From Hydrocarboniphaga sp. (GTDB lineage Bacteria > Pseudomonadota > Gammaproteobacteria > Nevskiales > Nevskiaceae), in the NCBI RefSeq assembly GCF_028291725.1, contig NZ_JAQGNT010000088.1:1-61236 (forward strand): 61,236 nt of DNA. Direction: 5' to 3'. Position numbers and translations under genes: made by a program. Under the pieces are notes generated by a model. That model saw only the letters and a list, made by a program, of their open reading frames with translations, was not told the DNA's origin and searched no databases. Below, one piece after another: positions 1-7,961 of this stretch; position 1 is the first letter of the stretch, and the number at the start of each line of letters is the position of its first letter.

Positions 1-123
1 ACAAGGGCGACCTCGGACGCCATCCTGATCACCCCGGCACACGCACTCGACGATCACCAGCAGCGCGAATCGTCCGTCCCCCTCGTTACGCTCAGTCAGT
101 GCAAAATCAAATCCGACAGGCTC

Positions 124-2472
124 CTAGTCCGCTTTCCAGTCCAGCGTGGCGCTGCCGATCAGGCTCTGCGCCCGCAGCAGCTCGGCGATCTGATCCGCCG
201 GCACCGGCTTGTTGAAGTAGAAGCCCTGGAACTCGTCGCAGGCATTCTGGCGCAGGTAGTCGGCCTGCTCCTTGGTCTCCACGCCCTGCGCGACGACGGT
301 CAGGCTCAGCGTCCGGCCCATCGCGATGATCGCCTCGGTCAGATCCTTGTCTTCGGCGACGCTGTCGACGTCGCGGATGAAGGATCGATCGATCTTGATC
401 GTGTCGAGCGGGAATTGCTTGAGCGTGGACAGCGATGAATAGCCGATGCCGAAGTCGTCGATGGCGATGCGCACTCCCATGTTCTTGAGCCCGGTGAGGA
501 TGCGCAGACTGCTGTCGACGTCGCGCATCAGCAGGCTTTCGCTGATCTCCAGCTCCAGCAGCTGCGGGTCCATGCCGGTGGCGGCGACGGTCGCGCCCAG
601 GTCCGCCAGCAGGTTTTCATCGAAAAACTGGCGCGCGCTCAGATTGACCGCCATGCTCAAGTGCGGCAGGCCCTGCTTCTGCCAGGCTACGTTCTGCAGG
701 CAGGCCGTCTTCAGCACCCATCTGCCGATCGCGACGATCTGGCCGGTCTCCTCGGCCGCCGCGATGAATTGCATCGGCGCCACCGTGCCCAGATCGGGGT
801 GCTGCCAACGCAGCAGGGCTTCCATACCGGTGATCCGGCCGCTGCCGATGTCGCGCTTGGCCTGGTAGTGAAGCTGGAACTCGTCACGCTCCAATGCATG
901 CCGCAGGCCCGACTCCAGCGTGAGCCTTTCGAGCGAGCTCGCGTTCAGCTTCTCGGAATAGAACTGGAAATTGTTCTTGCCCTCCTCCTTGGCCTGATAC
1001 ATCGCGATATCGGCGTGCTTCTTCAGGGTCTGCTCGTCGAGGCCGTCCTGGGGATAGCTGCTGATCCCGATACTGGCGGTGATGCGGAATTCCTGGCCGA
1101 GCAGCATCACCGGCCGGGCAATCGCGGTGAGAATTTTCTGGGCGACGAGGGCGATGTACTTTTCCTCGTCGAGTTCCGGCAGCAGCACGACGAACTCGTC
1201 GCCGCCCAGCCTCGCCGCCGCGTCGCTGTCGCGCAGGCAGGCCCTGAGCCGGGTCGCAACCTCCTGCAGCAAGTGATCGCCGGCCTCATGGCCGAGCGTG
1301 TCGTTGATGTGCTTGAACCGGTCGAGGTCGAGAAACAGCACCGCCAGGCGCCGCTCGTAGCGCTGCGCCTCGCTGACGCTCTGGATCAGCAGCTTGCTGA
1401 ACAGGCTGCGATTCGGCAGCCCGGTGAGGGCGTCGTGATAGGCCAGATACTCGACGCGCTCGGCGTGGGCGATCTGCTCGTCGATGGCACGGCGGCGGCT
1501 GAGCGCGAGCTGCCAGCTGAGCCGGCCCAATACCGCCACGACCAGCATCAGCGCCAGGCTGACCGCGGAGGCTCGCCACAGATAGGCGCGTATCGCCCGG
1601 TGCAGGTCCGCGAGCTGCTCGTCCGCCGACAAGCCGACGATCACGGCCAAGGGGAAATCGTAGAGCTGGCTGGCGCTGGTGTAGCGCCGCACGCCGTCCC
1701 AGGGGTTGATCGACAGGCGCGCTTCGCTATCCGCCTCGCCTGCGGCCGAAACCACCGCCGCGTAGTCGGCCGTGTCCCCTGCGAACAAGGTTTCTCCGCT
1801 GCGCCTGACGCGGAATACGCCATCGGTGCCGAGGATGCCGAGCACGCCGTACTCGCCCAGCTTGGAGCTCTCGTAGCCACTGACGAAGTAGGCGGCGTCG
1901 ACCTCGAGCATGACCAGGCCGGCAAAGCGGCCGTCGACTGGATCGAGCCTGCGGCTGAATTGCAGCGTCCATTCTTCGGAACCCTGGCTGCGCTGCGGCC
2001 GGCTGACCAGCAGGCTGTCGCCGGCGCGCTGCAGCTGGAGCAGAAGTTGGGAAGGGTCCGGAGGGCTTGCTGCGGACGCTCGGGTGCTGGCCACGACGTC
2101 ACCGGCGCTGTCGGTAATGCTGACGACGAACAGCAGATCGGTCGGCAGCAGGCCCCTGGCCTTCAGCTTGTTCAATACGCTGGTCTCGCCCTCGCGTTCG
2201 TAGGCGTATTTGACGAACTTCAGGGTCTGATCGATTTCGCGCAGGGCGCGAACCACCTGCGCTTCATAGGTTTCGGCCAGTTCGCTGCTCGACGCCGCCA
2301 CGCTGTGCTCGGCCGCGGCGCGCTCGACCCTGATCAGGTTCAGCGTCGTGCCCCAGATCAGAACCAGCACCAGAACCGCAGCTGCCGGAAACAGCACCTG
2401 GGGTTCCGTCGCATGGCCCAGGCGCCGCCTCAGCGTAGCGGTGGCCGCAGGCCAGTGATCGTCGAGGCTCAT
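124..2472 (-). CDS. Membrane-bound GGDEF/EAL cyclic-di-GMP protein
   Basis: Predicted inner-membrane sensor that makes or breaks down cyclic di-GMP, 782 aa. An N-terminal helix (about 25-48) and a second one (about 290-318) bracket a periplasmic region that looks like a dCache/PDC sensor. The GGDEF domain follows, with an intact GGDEF at 423-427 and an inhibitory-site RxxD five residues before it. The EAL domain carries EALLRW at 551-556, DDFGIGYSSL and KIDRSF. The usual EGVE motif reads QGVE, so the glutamate equivalent to RocR Glu352 is Gln729 (codon CAG at 286-288). This predicts weak or lost phosphodiesterase activity, while the cyclase looks intact. The gene lies 138 bp downstream of pilQ on the same strand, which suggests a link to type IV pilus or surface behaviour, but co-transcription is not shown. 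No strong ribosome binding site is visible at the ATG. Confidence 0.9.
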   Translation of the reverse strand: MSLDDHWPAATATLRRRLGHATEPQVLFPAAAVLVLVLIWGTTLNLIRVERAAAEHSVAASSSELAETYEAQVVRALREIDQTLKFVKYAYEREGETSVLNKLKARGLLPTDLLFVVSITDSAGDVVASTRASAASPPDPSQLLLQLQRAGDSLLVSRPQRSQGSEEWTLQFSRRLDPVDGRFAGLVMLEVDAAYFVSGYESSKLGEYGVLGILGTDGVFRVRRSGETLFAGDTADYAAVVSAAGEADSEARLSINPWDGVRRYTSASQLYDFPLAVIVGLSADEQLADLHRAIRAYLWRASAVSLALMLVVAVLGRLSWQLALSRRRAIDEQIAHAERVEYLAYHDALTGLPNRSLFSKLLIQSVSEAQRYERRLAVLFLDLDRFKHINDTLGHEAGDHLLQEVATRLRACLRDSDAAARLGGDEFVVLLPELDEEKYIALVAQKILTAIARPVMLLGQEFRITASIGISSYPQDGLDEQTLKKHADIAMYQAKEEGKNNFQFYSEKLNASSLERLTLESGLRHALERDEFQLHYQAKRDIGSGRITGMEALLRWQHPDLGTVAPMQFIAAAEETGQIVAIGRWVLKTACLQNVAWQKQGLPHLSMAVNLSARQFFDENLLADLGATVAATGMDPQLLELEISESLLMRDVDSSLRILTGLKNMGVRIAIDDFGIGYSSLSTLKQFPLDTIKIDRSFIRDVDSVAEDKDLTEAIIAMGRTLSLTVVAQGVETKEQADYLRQNACDEFQGFYFNKPVPADQIAELLRAQSLIGSATLDWKAD

Positions 2473-2610
2473 CGCAGGATCAGCGCGGAAGTCTTACAGC
2501 GGCCTGCCGGAGCAGGCGGGCGTTCATGACGGTAGCAGAAAAACCTGAACATGGTGGCAGGCCAGATGCCGACTCGCTCCATTCTGGAGACATCCCGAGT
2601 CGGCCGCGGC

Positions 2611-4845
2611 TCAGTTGATCTGCAAGCCTTCGCGCAGGATCTTCGGCGTGACGAAGATCAGCAGCTCGTCCTTGTTGTTGACCGTGGTGCGGTTGCGAAA
2701 CGCCGCGCCCAGGATCGGGATGTCGCCGAGCAGCGGAATCTTGTTGACGGTGTTGCGGTTCTCCTGCTGGTAGATGCCGCCGAGCACCACGGTCTGGCCG
2801 TTCTGTACCAATACTTGCGTGGTGATCTTCCTCGTGTCGATCGACGGGATCGCGGCGCCACTGGTGGTCGTGAACGTGGCGCCGACGCTGTCGTTGTTGA
2901 CGGTCAGATCCATGATGATGCGATCGTCCGGCGTGATCTGCGGGGTCACGGTCAGCGACAGCACCGCCTTTTTGAACGACACCGAGGTCGCGCCGCTGCT
3001 CGCCGCTTCCTGGTACGGGATCTCGACGCCCTGCTCGATCGAGGCCTGCTTGGCGTTGCTGGTGATGACGCGCGGCGTGGACTGGATCTCGCCGCGGCCT
3101 TCGGCCTGCATCGCCGACAGCTCCAGGTCCACCAGATAGTCCGAGCCGAGGATCGCCAGCGCGATGCGCCCGGCACTGGGGCTGGAGGTCGGCAGGCTGA
3201 CGTTGTAACGATCGGCGAGCGCACCCAGCGATGCCGAACCATTGCCATTGGTGATGAAGCTGCTGGTCGTGGTGTTGGTGGCGGCGGAGCTGCCGGAAGT
3301 GGTGATCAGGCCGTTGTTGCCGTTGCGCGCGATCGCGCTGACGCCGAAGCGCGTGCCGAGCTCGCGCGAGTAGTCGTTGTTGGCGACGACGATGCGCGAT
3401 TCGATCAGCACCTGCTTGACCGGGATGTCGAGCCGCGCGACCAGCGTGCGGATCTCGTTGAGCTTGTCGCGCGTCTCCAGGATCAGCAGCGTATTGGTGC
3501 GCTCGTCGATCGACACGCGGCCGCGCTCGGACATGATCGAGTTGTCGCCGGACTTGAGCAAGGCGGCCACGTCCGCGGCCTTGGCGTAGTTGATCTGCAC
3601 CAGCTCCGAGCGCAGCGGCGACAGGTCGACTTTCTGCTTTTCAGCCTCGGCCTCGATCTTGTCGCGCTCGGCCAGCTCGGCCAGCGGTGCGACCATCATC
3701 ACGTTGCCCTGCTGGCGCAGCCCTAAGCCCTTGGTGCGCAGGATGATGTCCAGAGCCTGGTCCCAGGGCACGTTCTGCAGGCGCATCGCGATCTCGCCGG
3801 TGACGCTGTCGGACACCACCATATTCGTGCCGGCCACGTCCGCGATGATCTGCAGCAGGGAGCGGATGTCAATGCTCTGGAACGACAGCGAGATGCGCTC
3901 GCCGGTGTACTGCGGCTCGTTGCGCTTGCGGTCTTCCTTCTGCCCCGCGGTCAGCGGCTGCAGCTCGATCGTGAACTGATTGCCGCTCTGGTAGGCGACC
4001 TGTTCGTAGTCGGTGCCGGTGACCGGCGTGACCACGATCTCGGCGTCCATGCCGCTGCGCTGCGTGTCGATGAATTTGACCGGCGTGGCGAAGTCGAGCA
4101 CGTCGAGCCGGCGCAGCAGCGCACCGGTGACGCCGGCGTTGCGGAAGCGCGCGCGGATGTGGCCGCCTTCGTCGCTGACGTCGACCGCGGCCTGCGGATT
4201 GTTCAGCGTGACGACGACGCGGCCTTCGCCTTTTTCGCCGCGACGGAAGTCGATGCCGGTGATCGTCGCCGGCTGCTTGGCGGCGGTGACCGGCGCCGTG
4301 ACCAGCGCGGCCGACGCGGCGCCGGGCAGCGCGGTCGCGTTTGACGGCGGAGCCAGACCCGGCAGCGGCGACATCAGCTGCGCCGCGCTGCTGGCCGGTT
4401 CGGACGGGCCGGCAATCTGCAGGAATACCTTGTTGCCATCGACGCGGACGCTGTACGGCGCCAGCTCGGCGAGCTCGACGACGACGCGGGTACGGTCCTT
4501 GGCTTCGGCGGTCGCGATCGCGCGGACCCGGCCGAGGTTGATGCGGCGATAGTGCTCGGCCAGCGACAGCCGCGTCTCCGGCAGATCCAGCGACAGGCGC
4601 GCCGGCTTGTCGGTGGTGAACACCACCGGCTCCGGTGCCGGCAACGACAGGGTCAGCGTGACCAGCACGCGGCCGTTGGCCAGCACCGCCGCGTCGACCG
4701 ACTGCAGGGCCCGCGCCGGCGGCGTCGCGCTGTCGGGCTGAGCAATTGCCGGCGCGGCGAACAGCGCAAGCAGGGCGATGGCGAGCCAGGGCATCAAGCC
4801 GGCCCGGCGTTTGGATAGGGCTTGCAGACTGTGTTGCGGCTTCAT
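2611..4845 (-). CDS. pilQ: Type IV pilus secretin PilQ
   Basis: Outer-membrane secretin forming the pore through which type IV pili leave the cell, 744 aa. A signal peptide ends near residue 35 (LFAAPAIA). Two AMIN-type peptidoglycan-binding regions follow (about 45-130 and 170-260), then the STN/N0 domain (about 300-355, with ISLSFQSIDIRSLLQIIADV), a Secretin_N domain, and the C-terminal secretin domain with the late VPLLGDIP-like segment (KIPLLGDIPILGAAFR). I chose the ATG at 4845 over an upstream in-frame start because it begins the signal peptide and has GAGGGAG a few bases before it. It is the last gene of pilMNOPQ, 13 bp after pilP. In Pseudomonas and Xanthomonas aroK-aroB commonly follow pilQ; here a GGDEF/EAL gene does. 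Confidence 0.97.
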   Translation of the reverse strand: MKPQHSLQALSKRRAGLMPWLAIALLALFAAPAIAQPDSATPPARALQSVDAAVLANGRVLVTLTLSLPAPEPVVFTTDKPARLSLDLPETRLSLAEHYRRINLGRVRAIATAEAKDRTRVVVELAELAPYSVRVDGNKVFLQIAGPSEPASSAAQLMSPLPGLAPPSNATALPGAASAALVTAPVTAAKQPATITGIDFRRGEKGEGRVVVTLNNPQAAVDVSDEGGHIRARFRNAGVTGALLRRLDVLDFATPVKFIDTQRSGMDAEIVVTPVTGTDYEQVAYQSGNQFTIELQPLTAGQKEDRKRNEPQYTGERISLSFQSIDIRSLLQIIADVAGTNMVVSDSVTGEIAMRLQNVPWDQALDIILRTKGLGLRQQGNVMMVAPLAELAERDKIEAEAEKQKVDLSPLRSELVQINYAKAADVAALLKSGDNSIMSERGRVSIDERTNTLLILETRDKLNEIRTLVARLDIPVKQVLIESRIVVANNDYSRELGTRFGVSAIARNGNNGLITTSGSSAATNTTTSSFITNGNGSASLGALADRYNVSLPTSSPSAGRIALAILGSDYLVDLELSAMQAEGRGEIQSTPRVITSNAKQASIEQGVEIPYQEAASSGATSVSFKKAVLSLTVTPQITPDDRIIMDLTVNNDSVGATFTTTSGAAIPSIDTRKITTQVLVQNGQTVVLGGIYQQENRNTVNKIPLLGDIPILGAAFRNRTTVNNKDELLIFVTPKILREGLQIN

Positions 4846-4858
4846 TGGTACGACTCCC

Positions 4859-5371
4859 TCATTCCGACAGCGCGAGCACAGCCGCGCGCTGCAGCCAGCC
4901 GCCGAAGCCGTCGGCGACGAGCTCGGACAGTGTGATTTCAGTGTCGGTGATCGCGTTGATCTCACCGAAGTTCTGCCCCATGTGACTGCCCGCGGCGACG
5001 CGATGGATCACGCCGTCGGGTGCCTTGACCAGCGCGTATACCGCGTGCGGCGTGCGGATCGTGCCCTGCATGCGCAGCGCGTCGAGCGGGTATTCCTCGA
5101 GCGCCTCCTTGTTGCGCCTGAAGTCCGGATGCGGGCCAGCACCGACTGCGGCGTTCGCCGGACGCTGCGGCTCGACCGGCACGAACGGATCGCGGCGGTT
5201 GGCGACGTCGTAGGCAAAAGCTTCATACGGCTGGATCTGCGGAATCGGCGCGATCGTCGTCGATTTGCGTGCCTTGACGTCGGCGACCCACTGCTCAAGC
5301 TCGTCCATGCCGCGGCCGCAGCCGGCCAGGAGCAATACCAGCACCACCGGCAAGACACGGACCGGGCTCAT
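4859..5371 (-). CDS. pilP: Type IV pilus inner-membrane lipoprotein PilP
   Basis: Lipoprotein of 170 aa that links the PilN/PilO inner-membrane pair to the PilQ secretin. A short hydrophobic N terminus ends in the lipobox LLAGC, with the lipidated cysteine at residue 18. A flexible linker with YDVANRRDPFVPVE (the region that contacts PilN/PilO in characterised systems) is followed by a C-terminal beta domain (about 90-165) that binds the secretin N0 domain. The start codon overlaps the pilO stop by 4 bp (ATGA), which points to translational coupling within the operon. Confidence 0.95.
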   Translation of the reverse strand: MSPVRVLPVVLVLLLAGCGRGMDELEQWVADVKARKSTTIAPIPQIQPYEAFAYDVANRRDPFVPVEPQRPANAAVGAGPHPDFRRNKEALEEYPLDALRMQGTIRTPHAVYALVKAPDGVIHRVAAGSHMGQNFGEINAITDTEITLSELVADGFGGWLQRAAVLALSE

Positions 5372-6018
5372 TTCTTGGCTCCGGCGGGCGGCGTGATTTC
5401 GCCTTCTTCCAGGTAGCGATAGGTCTTGGCCAGCGCGGTCATGCGCAGCTCGCCGCGCGGCGCGGTGCCGCCGGCGGGCTTGAGCTCGACTTCGTCGATG
5501 GTGACGATGCGCGGCAGCGCCGCGACCGCGCTGACGAACGCGCCCATCTCGTGATAGCCGCCGGTGACGATGATCCGGTTCGGGATCTCGGCGTAGAAAT
5601 CCTTGGGCATTTCCGGCTGCGGCTGGAACAGTTCTTCCTCCAGCGCGCTGGCGACGCGCGTCTGCGAAATGTCGGCCAGCAGGTTGGCGACTTCGGTGCG
5701 GCTGGGCAGCTGGCGCAGCATCGCGCCGAAGCTGCGTTCCATTTCCTTGAGCTGGTCCTTGTAGGCGTCGAGTGCGGCGACTTTTTTCTGCTTGCGCTCG
5801 AACTCGCCGCGCAGATCGACCTCCTGTGCCTCGGCCGCCGCCAGCTCTTCACGCAAGGGCTTGACCAAGAACCACAGGCCGCCGCCGATGATGATCAGCG
5901 CCAGCAGGATCGAGGCGGCGATACGCACCCAGGTCGGCCAGGCACCCGGATTCTGCACGTCCAGCGACTGCAGATCGTTCCAGGCCTTGCCCAGCGCCAG
6001 CTTGATGTCGAGCTTCAT
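5368..6018 (-). CDS. pilO: Type IV pilus alignment protein PilO
   Basis: Bitopic inner-membrane protein of 216 aa that dimerises with PilN to form the pilus alignment complex. It has a short cytoplasmic N terminus, one transmembrane helix at about 29-50 (AASILLALIIIGGGLWFLV), a coiled coil at about 55-100 rich in Glu, Lys and Gln, and a C-terminal ferredoxin-like domain. I set the start at 6018 (MKLDIKL) because this ATG overlaps the pilN stop by 4 bp and gives the usual length; an upstream in-frame extension is antisense-type sequence inside pilN. PilP follows with another 4-bp overlap. Confidence 0.94.
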   Translation of the reverse strand: MKLDIKLALGKAWNDLQSLDVQNPGAWPTWVRIAASILLALIIIGGGLWFLVKPLREELAAAEAQEVDLRGEFERKQKKVAALDAYKDQLKEMERSFGAMLRQLPSRTEVANLLADISQTRVASALEEELFQPQPEMPKDFYAEIPNRIIVTGGYHEMGAFVSAVAALPRIVTIDEVELKPAGGTAPRGELRMTALAKTYRYLEEGEITPPAGAKK

Positions 6019-6599
6019 TCCAGCACCTCGTTGCTGGATGCGGCCGAGTCGCCGGGCTTGGTCAGGTTCTTCACCTGCAAGGTGAACTCGCTCTGGCGCT
6101 GGCTGTTCTTCTCGCTGGTCTTGATCACGACGAGCTTGGGATCGGCGAACCACTTCGAGGCGTCGAGGTTCTTCATATAGGTCGACACGCGGGCATTGGA
6201 TTCGGCGATGCCCTCGATGACCACGCCGGTGCCGGTCTGCTTGACCGAGCTGAGGTTGACGCCCTCGGGCAGCGTGTTCACCAGCTCGTCGAAGAAATGC
6301 ACGGTGGCGCTGCGCGAGGCCTGGAGCTCCTCGATCACGCGCATCCGCGACAACAGGTTGCGCTTGACCTTCTCCAGCTCCTGGATCTCCTTGATCTTCA
6401 GATCGACTTCGGCGATCTGCTGGCGCAGGTATTCGTTGCGCGTGTTCTGCCGATCCACCGCGCCGCTGGCGAGCAGATAGCTCAGCCCAACCAGGCCGGC
6501 GGACACGAAGAAGGCGATGCCGAGCATCGCGTTGAACTGGGCCCTGCGCAGCTCGCGCCGTTGCGCACGCCAGTCCAGCAGGTTGATGCGGATGATCAT
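6015..6599 (-). CDS. pilN: Type IV pilus assembly protein PilN
   Basis: Inner-membrane protein of 194 aa that pairs with PilO and anchors the cytoplasmic PilM. The N terminus MIIRINLLDWR is the conserved PilN segment (family consensus INLLPWR) that sits in the PilM groove. A transmembrane helix spans about 24-45, followed by a coiled coil (about 48-90) and a ferredoxin-like periplasmic domain. It lies 17 bp behind pilM and overlaps pilO by 4 bp. Confidence 0.95.
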   Translation of the reverse strand: MIIRINLLDWRAQRRELRRAQFNAMLGIAFFVSAGLVGLSYLLASGAVDRQNTRNEYLRQQIAEVDLKIKEIQELEKVKRNLLSRMRVIEELQASRSATVHFFDELVNTLPEGVNLSSVKQTGTGVVIEGIAESNARVSTYMKNLDASKWFADPKLVVIKTSEKNSQRQSEFTLQVKNLTKPGDSAASSNEVLE

Positions 6600-6616
6600 A
6601 GTCGGCTCGGGCGGGC

Positions 6617-7699
6617 TCAGGCCGGATCGAACGCGCGGTAGGCCAGGCCGCAGGCGAGCAGCAGCGAGGCCGAGTCCTTGGCCAGCTGCGCCGGCTTGGC
6701 CTTGGGGCTGACGCTCATGTGCGCGAACGGCTTGGCGACCACGGTCGGAATGCTGAGCTGCTCCTGGATCGCACGGTCGACGCCGGCGATCTCGGCGCAG
6801 CCACCGGCCAGAATGATCTGGTCGATCTGAGCATGCTGTGACGACGAGGCGAAGAAGAACTGAAGCGAGCGGTCGATCTGCTGGCCCATATCGGCGACGA
6901 ACGGCGTCAGCACGTTGAACGAGTAGTCCTCGGGCAGGCTGTTGAAGCGCTTGGCCTTGGCCGCCTCCTCAAGGCTCAGGCCGTAGTAGCGCATGATGTC
7001 GTCGGTGAGCTGGCGGCCGCCGAAGCTCTGCTCGCGCGTGTAGACCGACTGCAGGTTGTGCAGCACCAGCACCGAGGTCGTGGTCGCGCCCATGTCGATC
7101 AGCGCGATGGTCTTGCCGCGGCCGCTGTCCGGCATCTGGTGCTGCAGGAACAGGCTGGCGTTCTGCAGCGCGTTGTTCTCGATATCGACGATGCGCGGTT
7201 TCAGGCCGGCGATCTCCAGCGCCGCGCAGCGCTGCTCGACCTGCTCCTTGCGGCAGGCGGCGAGCAGCACATCGACACTACCGGTGCCGACGCTGCTCGG
7301 CCCCAGCACCTGGAAATCCAGATGCACTTCGTCGATCGAATACGGGATGTACTGGTCGGCTTCGACCTTGATCTGCTCCTCGAGATCGTTCTCGGAGAGC
7401 GTCGCCGGCATCTGGATGATCTTGGTGATCACCGACGCGCCCGACACCGCGAGCGCGGCCTGCAGGGTGCGGGTTCCGGAACGGTTGACCGCGCGGGCGA
7501 TGCATTCGCCCACGACTTTCGGGTCGACGATCTGCTTGTCGGCCACCGCGTTGGGCGGCAACGGCTCGACCGCGTAGGTCTCGACATGAAAGCGATCGCC
7601 GCGACGCGACAGCTCCAGCAGCTTGACCGCGCTGGAGCTGATGTCGAGGCCGAGCAGGTCCCGGCTTCCCCCGCCGAACAGCGATTGCATGATCGACAT
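6617..7699 (-). CDS. pilM: Type IV pilus actin-like protein PilM
   Basis: Cytoplasmic actin-like ATPase-fold protein of 360 aa that binds the PilN N-terminal peptide and connects the motor ring to the alignment complex. It shows LLGLDISSSAVKLLELS (phosphate 1 loop), ALIDMGATTTSVLVL (phosphate 2 loop) and IILAGGCAEIAG (adenosine motif). I chose the ATG at 7699 (MSIMQSLFGGG); a GTG eight codons upstream and an ATG three codons downstream are alternatives, and AAGGGG lies 12 bases ahead of the chosen start. It is the first gene of pilMNOPQ, divergent from ponA. Confidence 0.95.
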   Translation of the reverse strand: MSIMQSLFGGGSRDLLGLDISSSAVKLLELSRRGDRFHVETYAVEPLPPNAVADKQIVDPKVVGECIARAVNRSGTRTLQAALAVSGASVITKIIQMPATLSENDLEEQIKVEADQYIPYSIDEVHLDFQVLGPSSVGTGSVDVLLAACRKEQVEQRCAALEIAGLKPRIVDIENNALQNASLFLQHQMPDSGRGKTIALIDMGATTTSVLVLHNLQSVYTREQSFGGRQLTDDIMRYYGLSLEEAAKAKRFNSLPEDYSFNVLTPFVADMGQQIDRSLQFFFASSSQHAQIDQIILAGGCAEIAGVDRAIQEQLSIPTVVAKPFAHMSVSPKAKPAQLAKDSASLLLACGLAYRAFDPA

Positions 7700-7785
7700 G
7701 TTGCGTCTTAACCCCTTATCCACTCGTGGGGCGGCCGCAGAGCCGGCAACCCCAGCCGGGTGTGACGCAGCCGGCTCCCGGCCTT

Positions 7786-7813
7786 AATATAGCCGACGAA
7801 ATCGATGAAGCAA
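7786..7813 (-). promoter_or_regulatory. Predicted sigma-70 promoter of pilMNOPQ
   Basis: On the minus strand a -35 box TTGCTT (7808-7813) and a -10 box TATATT (7786-7791) are separated by 16 bp. They sit about 85 bp upstream of pilM in the pilM/ponA divergent region. This is prediction from sequence only. Confidence 0.45.
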
Positions 7814-7947
7814 CAATAGCTTGCGTTGCCTTGAAGAAACACTTGGGTGTGTGCGGCACTGCACATTTTTCGTCGTCGTCTAGAGCGGTCTGGATCGTGG
7901 TCCGGAATTTTTTTTGCGGTCGGAATTCGTTGGAAACCTTGTCAATC

Positions 7948-7954
7948 GGGGGAG
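7948..7954 (+). promoter_or_regulatory. Ribosome binding site deciding the ponA TTG start
   Basis: GGGGGAG lies 7 bases before TTG 7962. No similarly placed site precedes the ATG at 7980. Confidence 0.6.
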
Positions 7955-7961
7955 TGTTTCT

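Noticed and set aside
1-123. The 41 codons after the stop of the GGDEF/EAL gene remain open to the window edge
   Set aside because: The EAL domain is complete before the stop, no start codon or motif is seen, and open frames of this length are common at this base composition. No gene is called in 1-123.
661-2529. Open frame of 622 codons antisense to the GGDEF/EAL gene
   Set aside because: Gln/Arg/Ala-rich shadow; the opposite strand has complete GGDEF and EAL motifs.
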